DNA from: Syntrophus sp. (in: bacteria)
Lineage (GTDB): Bacteria > Desulfobacterota > Syntrophorhabdia > Syntrophorhabdales > Syntrophorhabdaceae
Length of the DNA: 32,274 bases
Assembly (NCBI GenBank): GCA_013824645.1
Contig: PNOF01000025.1
Location: forward strand, 1-32,274
Direction of reading: 5' to 3'
Shown here: positions 27,455 to 32,274 of the stretch, piece by piece
Layout of the letters: the number at the start of each line of letters is the position of its first letter
Numbering within the stretch: the stretch's first letter is position 1
Translations under genes and position numbers: made by a program
Notes under the pieces: model-generated
What the model saw: only the letters and a program-made list of their open reading frames with translations
Database searches by the model: none
Told to the model about the DNA's origin: nothing

Positions 27455-29290
27455 CTACTTCCGTGCCTGTATTCTCAGGTTTTTCAGCTTATCCTGCATT
27501 GCGGGGCTAAGCTTCTTCACCAGTTCTGCGTTGTACGAAAGAGTGGGCATGGGGCGAATGGTGGGATCCAGTATTGTTGGATCCAAATTTGGATCTGAAG
27601 CCTTGAAAACCGGGCTCAGATTGTTCTTGGCTATCTGCTGCGTCGCTACGGCATAGGTGCGCGATTTCGCGGCAGGCGTTCCGTCTTTGACCGCCGGATC
27701 AACGTCGGTCGTCACGATTGAAATTGTATTGTCGCTGTTGAGGTAGATCTCAAAAGTGCGGAACTGTTGAGGGAAATCCCTGAGCGATGATGTTTCAACC
27801 TGCCAGAATCCGTTTTCCGGACGGGTGGGATCAGTCGAAACAAAGGCTTTGACGGTATTGAGGTGGCGATGTCCCGCGATCCACATGAGAAGATTCGGAT
27901 GACCTTGAAGCTCTGCAATGAGCTCCTTCTGGGTTACAGCATTCTTGGGATCCATCCACCACTCCATGCTGGTGCCGACCGGCTGGACCCCTATGGGCAC
28001 GTGCGCCGCAATGATCATGAGCTGACCGGCAGTATCGCCGGCGGCAAGTTCCTTTTTGAGCCAGATCCAACGCGCCTGGTCAAGGAAGCTATGTCCATGG
28101 ATGCCCGTATCACCATCATCTTCCCTTTGAGTATCATCAAGGACAATCACCTTGATTGGTATATTCGCCTTCGGCACGAAGCTATAGCAGGCAAAGCCTT
28201 TTTCTTGCGTGGGATCAACCAGGTTGAGACCGTGACCAACTGGATTTGAAGTTGTCTTGAAATACTCGCTTATCCATTCCGTCCTTAAAAGTGAACGGCG
28301 GTCCGGATCGGCTACAATCTTCGGAGGACTGGTGAAATCTTTGACGCTTCCTGTGTGTTTAATGTCGCCGTAGGGGGTTGAACCATCGAGTACACCCATG
28401 TAATAATCAGGTTTGTTTATGTTTCTGGGGTTGAAGAGCACATCTCCCGTTGCGAAGACTGTGTCGCTGATGTACGACTTTCGAAGCTCATCGTTCACCG
28501 GGATCGAACCGATCCAGAAATGATCATGGTTGCCGAGGGTCTGATACCAGGGGATGGTCTTGTCAAGCCCTGCCGTCTTATAAGGTTTCTGATAATCAAT
28601 GGCGCTGGCTCCGACGTGAGCGCCGGAACTCGGAGTAATGACCTTGCCGTCAAGGACATCGATATACCATCTTAACTCGTTGTACTGAGTACTGTTGCAG
28701 GTATCGCCCAGAGAAAGACCAAAATCTATGGGATTCTTCTTGTGCAGGGCATTTACAGTCTGTACGGCTGCGTCGAGAACGTGAGTCGTATAGAGCATGA
28801 CCGGTGAATAAACCGAGGTCATCCAGAACCACGGATTGTGACCCAACCTGTCATGGGGGGCAGGAAGGAGCTCCGGGTAGTTCAATTGCTGAAGATAGAT
28901 TAACTGGGAAGGAGATTCCTTGTCAGTGATATGGATATCGCTGATGGTAAAGAAATTCAGGAGTTTTGCCTTTCTTGTAGCTGATGCGCCGGTATAGCCG
29001 GCGGGCATTATGTCGGTGCGCTTTCCGTCATCGATACCCTTGCCGTACGTCCAGACTCCGAAGCCGTATTGTTCGTACTTTGCAATCTCGTGAAGAGAAA
29101 TCGCCTTCGATGGTATCGGACTTGGGTTGATCGTCCTCTGGCGCGTCGTGGAAACGTCGGAAGCAATGGGGTATCCCTTGATCCGACCTTGCTCTGTCGC
29201 GTAGCTTATCGAGTAGTCAGCCAGAGAGCAAATCAGCATGCCCATCAAAAAAACTAAACAAAAGTTTTTGAATTGATAAAATGGTTTCAT
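27455..29290 (-). CDS. Exported metallophosphoesterase (TIGR03768-like)
   Basis: A 611-residue calcineurin-type phosphoesterase. An N-terminal hydrophobic signal (residues 10-31) directs export, so it acts in the periplasm. The two-metal centre is complete: D118 and H120 in ISDIHI, GDTCN at 195-199, GNHDHF at 253-258, a histidine in AAHVPI near 422 and GHRH near 481. The long form, with extra loops between motifs, resembles the RPA4764 family of uncharacterised metallophosphoesterases. A strong GAGGAGG Shine-Dalgarno and a sigma-70-like promoter precede it. The small secreted protein follows downstream. The substrate (phosphomonoester, diester or nucleotide) is unknown. Confidence 0.88.
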   Translation of the reverse strand: MKPFYQFKNFCLVFLMGMLICSLADYSISYATEQGRIKGYPIASDVSTTRQRTINPSPIPSKAISLHEIAKYEQYGFGVWTYGKGIDDGKRTDIMPAGYTGASATRKAKLLNFFTISDIHITDKESPSQLIYLQQLNYPELLPAPHDRLGHNPWFWMTSVYSPVMLYTTHVLDAAVQTVNALHKKNPIDFGLSLGDTCNSTQYNELRWYIDVLDGKVITPSSGAHVGASAIDYQKPYKTAGLDKTIPWYQTLGNHDHFWIGSIPVNDELRKSYISDTVFATGDVLFNPRNINKPDYYMGVLDGSTPYGDIKHTGSVKDFTSPPKIVADPDRRSLLRTEWISEYFKTTSNPVGHGLNLVDPTQEKGFACYSFVPKANIPIKVIVLDDTQREDDGDTGIHGHSFLDQARWIWLKKELAAGDTAGQLMIIAAHVPIGVQPVGTSMEWWMDPKNAVTQKELIAELQGHPNLLMWIAGHRHLNTVKAFVSTDPTRPENGFWQVETSSLRDFPQQFRTFEIYLNSDNTISIVTTDVDPAVKDGTPAAKSRTYAVATQQIAKNNLSPVFKASDPNLDPTILDPTIRPMPTLSYNAELVKKLSPAMQDKLKNLRIQARK

Positions 29291-29648
29291 AAACTCCTCC
29301 TCTTTTAATTATTATAACCTCTGATGTTAATAGTGGACGCCGATAATATACATATCATTCTGGTCTTGTGCTGAACCAATGTCAACAAGATTCAAGGAAA
29401 GTAACTATTGCCATCTGCTATGCGAACACAAAACCATATTGACCGCATGAATGGAGGGATCAGCAAAATTTCATTCTTCTGTTTTTTTAAAAAAAATAGA
29501 ATGGCAAAATTACGTATAGCACCTACGAAGCAAGCATTTGATATATAAAGAAGGATTGCATATTACTGAATGAAATAGGGCGTAACAATAGTCAATGATA
29601 ACATTTTAGGAGAAAAATATTTTGATAGATTTAAGCTTTCCAGATTAG
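29291..29648. other. AT-rich spacer with a possible terminator hairpin
   Basis: This 358-bp gap has no credible gene. It holds the promoter of the metallophosphoesterase near its left end. At 29472-29503 CATTCT and AGAATG flank a T7/A8 palindrome, an AT-rich hairpin that could end transcription of the gene on its right. It is visibly richer in A and T than the plus-strand operon region. Confidence 0.45.
29357..29385 (-). promoter_or_regulatory. Candidate sigma-70 promoter for the metallophosphoesterase
   Basis: On the minus strand TTGACA (29385-29380) and CAGAAT (29362-29357) are 17 nt apart. The start would lie near 29350, giving a leader of about 60 nt before the ATG at 29290. Confidence 0.5.
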
Positions 29649-30557
29649 TTAGTTTTTCTTTAACCGCTCAAGCCACTTATCGGCTATAAATGCCCTGCTA
29701 CTCAAGGAGTTCAATGTTTGTTCTGGATTCATTGTCATGTCCTTTAAAATCTTTTCATTTTGACGTTCAGAGATCTCATAAATACCCTTAACCTCATTTG
29801 GTCGCGTTACAAGTATGAAGCGGTTAAGTCCCGAGTTATTCAATTTCTGAGCAATCTTAATTGATCCTCTCATTCTTACTTTGGAATCGGCAGTACCTTT
29901 CAATGATGATGGCATAATCGCAGTAAAAAATGCAATCGGACCCAACTTTGAATATACCGCCAGATATTTTCTTTTTGTATCTGAGATAACGAGCGTTTTG
30001 TCTACCGTCCGAAGGATGTAGTAATTCACATTCTCACCCAAATGTAATAAACCTCCGCCTTTGGCGGCAGCCACAGAAGACAGGAATACAATATGCGTTT
30101 CGCAGATACCCGTGTCGGGTCTTAGTCGCAGCAGGAAATGTCTCCAAGTTTCCTCAAATATTTTAAGTGTCGGCCAATACTGTATTGGGATGTTTGTAGT
30201 ACCTTCTGAAACCAACACCCTCCAGTGAACCGAAATAATGAACCGAAGCAGCCATTCCTTATAAATAAATTCCGGGATTGCCCCGGTCCCCTCCCCATTT
30301 GCATCTAAACCGTCCCCTACATAAGGTCTGAAAATTACTCTGGCAAATTCATTTTCGTCTTTGCTGAAAAGCGTCTCACATGCTTGGCAAAGAAGCGGCA
30401 TTTTGTGACCATCCTGCACGCGCTTGTTCGGCGCGTCTCCAACTCGCAGGTATTTTGTTGCACCAGTTTCTTTTAGCCAGCCAAAGGCAAATTCGGGTAA
30501 TATGTGGCTTTTTCGAAGCTCAGCTTTATTACCACAGAGTTTACATAAATCTCCCAT
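29649..30557 (-). CDS. Uncharacterised zinc-finger-like protein (CxxC...SHILPEF)
   Basis: A 302-residue cytoplasmic protein without signal peptide. The N-terminus has C5 and C8 (CKLCG), then SHILPEF at 17-23 with H18, then C57 and C60 (CQACE) followed by FSKDENEFA. Two CxxC pairs with a nearby histidine suggest one zinc site, reminiscent of HNH-type nuclease zinc folds, but I see no convincing catalytic HNH motif. The remaining 230 residues are mixed alpha/beta and not recognised. AAGGAGG lies about 13 nt before the ATG, a long spacing. An exact 18-bp palindrome lies 51 bp upstream. It could be a defence or mobile-element-associated protein; this is speculation. Confidence 0.75.
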   Translation of the reverse strand: MGDLCKLCGNKAELRKSHILPEFAFGWLKETGATKYLRVGDAPNKRVQDGHKMPLLCQACETLFSKDENEFARVIFRPYVGDGLDANGEGTGAIPEFIYKEWLLRFIISVHWRVLVSEGTTNIPIQYWPTLKIFEETWRHFLLRLRPDTGICETHIVFLSSVAAAKGGGLLHLGENVNYYILRTVDKTLVISDTKRKYLAVYSKLGPIAFFTAIMPSSLKGTADSKVRMRGSIKIAQKLNNSGLNRFILVTRPNEVKGIYEISERQNEKILKDMTMNPEQTLNSLSSRAFIADKWLERLKKN

Positions 30558-30607
30558 TTTCTTAATAATACCTCCTTTTGTTTATTTTTCAAGAAGAAGT
30601 TTATTCG

Positions 30608-30625
30608 TGGTATTGGCAAATACCA
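30608..30625. promoter_or_regulatory. Operator-like palindrome upstream of the SHILPEF gene
   Basis: TGGTATT and AATACCA are exact 7-bp inverted arms around GGCA. No good -35/-10 pair was found around it. The core GGTAT...ATACC recurs in the palindrome at 30857-30872. Confidence 0.4.
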
Positions 30626-30662
30626 TTCGAAATAGAGGATACGTAGCGCCAAGGATAAAAAT

Positions 30663-30917
30663 TTAGTTCAGGAAGCTATCACCCACAGGATTTCTGAAAG
30701 ATTCATCATTATAGGTTTCGGCCAAAATTGTTTCATATTGAACCTTGAACAAAAACCGTGAACTTATGCTCACTTTTTTATTGTCTGTCTCCGGCGCTAT
30801 ATTGTGCGAGGTTTTGATTTTATCAAATGTCCATCTTTCTTGACTAGATGATACCACGGTATGAATATACCGGATTCTACATATGATGTTATATTGAGCA
30901 ATAAGAATGCCCGACAT
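30663..30917 (-). CDS. Doubtful 84-residue reading frame
   Basis: An 84-codon frame with no recognised motif, no Shine-Dalgarno before its ATG and no similarity I can name. Its composition is protein-like (charged C-terminal half such as FLFKVQYETILAETYNDESF). Against it, a candidate promoter and operator for the MFS gene lie inside it on the other strand. It may be a remnant or spurious. If not a gene, the stretch 30558-30965 is non-coding regulatory DNA. Confidence 0.25.
   Translation of the reverse strand: MSGILIAQYNIICRIRYIHTVVSSSQERWTFDKIKTSHNIAPETDNKKVSISSRFLFKVQYETILAETYNDESFRNPVGDSFLN
30840..30872 (+). promoter_or_regulatory. Candidate promoter with palindromic operator for the MFS gene
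   Basis: TTGACT (30840-30845) is followed 18 nt later by AATATA (30864-30869). The exact inverted repeat CGGTAT/ATACCG around GAAT (30857-30872) covers the -10 region, as a repressor site would. The leader to the ATG at 30966 would be about 90 nt. Confidence 0.42.
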
Positions 30918-30965
30918 GAAGAGTTATATGGAAATTATAAAGGATGTTAAGTTAGACTAATAAAT

Positions 30966-32129
30966 ATGGAACGATATCCCAATTTCAGTGGTAAAGCACT
31001 TCTTTTCCTTTTTCTTCTTTGGTTTATTTGGTTTGTTAACTTCTCAGCCAGAATAATGCTCTCACCAATTTTACCGATTATAGAAGATGAGTTCATGGTT
31101 AATCACGCTCAGGCAAGTAGTCTTTTTATATTCCTGTCAGCGGGATATGGCATCGCAGTGCTTGTTTCTGGTTTTTTTTCCGGTAAACTTGGTTATAAAA
31201 AGTCTATTGTCTTCTCACTGGCATTCCTCAGCCTGGTGTCATTTCTCATCCCTTTTGTTCACAATTTCTTTTTACTGTATCTTGTTGCTTTTATACTCGG
31301 TTTCTCTGTCGGCTTATATATACCTTCTGCAATTCCGCTGATCACTGAGTATTATTCTGAAAAGAACTGGGGTAAGGCAATCGCCATTCATGACACAGGA
31401 GCCTCAACCGCCATCTTTGCCACTCCCTTTATTGCTCTTTTCCTTCTCCACTTTTTTCCCTGGCGTGGGATATTTACTGTGTTTGGGTGCACCTTTCTGG
31501 TTTGCTCGATTGTCTTCTATTTTGCAGGCAGCGAGGTAAAGATCAGTAGTCCCCCAAAAGCGATGTTCAGGGATATCATTAAAATACGATCCCTTTGGCT
31601 TATGGCTATAATCTGGATCTTTGGTGCAGGAGCAAATCTCGGCATTTATGCCATCACCCCTCTTTATCTGACAAAAGAACTACAATTGGATATGGGCTAT
31701 GCCAATACCATATTGGGCATATCAAGATTGGGGTCTGTTGGTGTAGCAATCGCGTGTGGTTTTCTTATTGATCGGGTTAACCTGAGAAAGGTCATGTTTC
31801 TTATGGTCCTCATTACGGGCGTTTTTACCGTTCTCTTGGGTCTGGTTCCCGTCAAGTATATAGGGATTGTTCTTTTCCTGCAGGCATTCTTTGTGACAGG
31901 TTTTTTTCCGGTGGGGCTTGTTGCGATCGCGAAGACATTCCGCCGGGAGATGAGAGGCCCGGCCACTGGGATCATTATTGCCATAAGCATGGTATTCGGG
32001 GGTGGAATCATGCCCTATTTACTGGGCGTCTCGGGGGACCTGTACAGTTTCAGGTTGGGCATTGTAATTCTCGGTATATTCGTAGCACTGTTTAGCACAT
32101 TAGTCTTCCACCTGAAAGAGCTTGAATAG
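30966..32129 (+). CDS. Major facilitator superfamily transporter
   Basis: A 387-residue inner-membrane permease with about 12 hydrophobic helices in two halves. After the first helix (about 10-30) come ARIMLSPILPIIEDEF at 28-43 and, between helices 2 and 3, the loop GFFSGKLGYKKS near 68-79, which corresponds to the conserved MFS motif A (G-x-L-[aD]-r-x-G-r-[kR]). The central loop near 190-205 (SEVKISSPPKAMFRD) separates the halves. Substrate is not evident; the pattern resembles nitrate/oxalate-type or organic-anion MFS members. No strong Shine-Dalgarno is close to the ATG (GGAT lies about 24 nt away), so the start is less certain. Confidence 0.88.
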   Translation: MERYPNFSGKALLFLFLLWFIWFVNFSARIMLSPILPIIEDEFMVNHAQASSLFIFLSAGYGIAVLVSGFFSGKLGYKKSIVFSLAFLSLVSFLIPFVHNFFLLYLVAFILGFSVGLYIPSAIPLITEYYSEKNWGKAIAIHDTGASTAIFATPFIALFLLHFFPWRGIFTVFGCTFLVCSIVFYFAGSEVKISSPPKAMFRDIIKIRSLWLMAIIWIFGAGANLGIYAITPLYLTKELQLDMGYANTILGISRLGSVGVAIACGFLIDRVNLRKVMFLMVLITGVFTVLLGLVPVKYIGIVLFLQAFFVTGFFPVGLVAIAKTFRREMRGPATGIIIAISMVFGGGIMPYLLGVSGDLYSFRLGIVILGIFVALFSTLVFHLKELE

Positions 32130-32182
32130 ATTAAAGAAAGATATCCACTTGGATGTTGATTGCCGATTAAAAGAAGGCATAA

Positions 32183-32274
32183 ATGTTTTTTTGTGAAAAA
32201 CTCTCTTTCGGGAAGCTATGCGCAGCAATGGATCTGACAACCGAAAAACTTCGTAAATGCAGGGGCGATGCATT
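32183..32274 (+). CDS. Start of an unidentified gene, cut by the right edge
   Basis: An ATG at 32183 with AAGAAGG (32171-32177) 5 nt upstream opens a frame that stays open for 30 codons to the window end. It begins MFFCEKLSFGKLC and continues with LTTEKLRKC. Too short to identify. A later in-frame ATG at 32228 is possible. It follows the MFS gene by 53 bp on the same strand, so co-transcription is possible. Confidence 0.4.
   Translation, partial: MFFCEKLSFGKLCAAMDLTTEKLRKCRGDA

Overview
The window looks like a chromosomal segment of a Gram-negative anaerobe of the deltaproteobacterial (Desulfobacterota-like) kind. The evidence is gene content and order: KDO and LPS-export genes run straight into rpoN, hpf and ptsN, then hprK, rapZ, a mannose-type EIIA, HPr and enzyme I. 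It also has an NAD-linked PyrK/PyrD pair, an archaeal-type phosphoglycerate mutase (ApgM), a COG1839 adenosine-specific kinase and a TRAP transporter. The assignment is inference from gene neighbourhoods; there is no rRNA marker.

Layout. (1) 1-1070, minus strand: end of a TRAP transporter operon (dctQ, then dctM running off the left edge). (2) 1291-26728, plus strand: about 25 kb of tightly packed housekeeping genes. They fall into mobA-rimI-pyrK-pyrD-recJ; a radical SAM gene; the adenosine-specific kinase; alaC-hom behind a clear sigma-54 promoter; apgM-pyrG-kdsA-kdsD-lptC/A-lptB-rpoN; hpf-ptsN behind a strong sigma-70 promoter; hprK-rapZ-EIIA-HPr-EI; and metK-ahcY-pfkB. Many pairs overlap by 4 bp (ATGA or GTGA), which suggests translational coupling. 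(3) 26729-26862: a short element bounded by 21-bp inverted repeats. (4) 27043-32274: an accessory region with mixed strands and visibly AT-richer spacers. It holds a small secreted four-cysteine protein, an exported metallophosphoesterase, an uncharacterised CxxC/SHILPEF protein, an MFS transporter and the start of one more gene.

How the genes work together. KdsA and KdsD start KDO synthesis, and an LptC protein carrying an LptA-like C-terminal domain plus LptB form part of the LPS export bridge. RpoN is encoded here, and its recognition sequence lies upstream of alaC-hom. PtsN, HprK, RapZ, EIIA-Man, HPr and EI form a phosphorelay with no EIIB or EIIC permease in the window, so a regulatory role is likely. 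MetK, AhcY and the PfkB-family kinase read as a methyl-cycle operon in which the kinase probably removes adenosine.

The most interesting items are the LptC-LptA fusion with no kdsC nearby, the sigma-54 promoter, the mRNA-start hairpin of hpf, the inverted-repeat element after pfkB, the adenosine-handling pair, and the accessory genes with operator-like palindromes.
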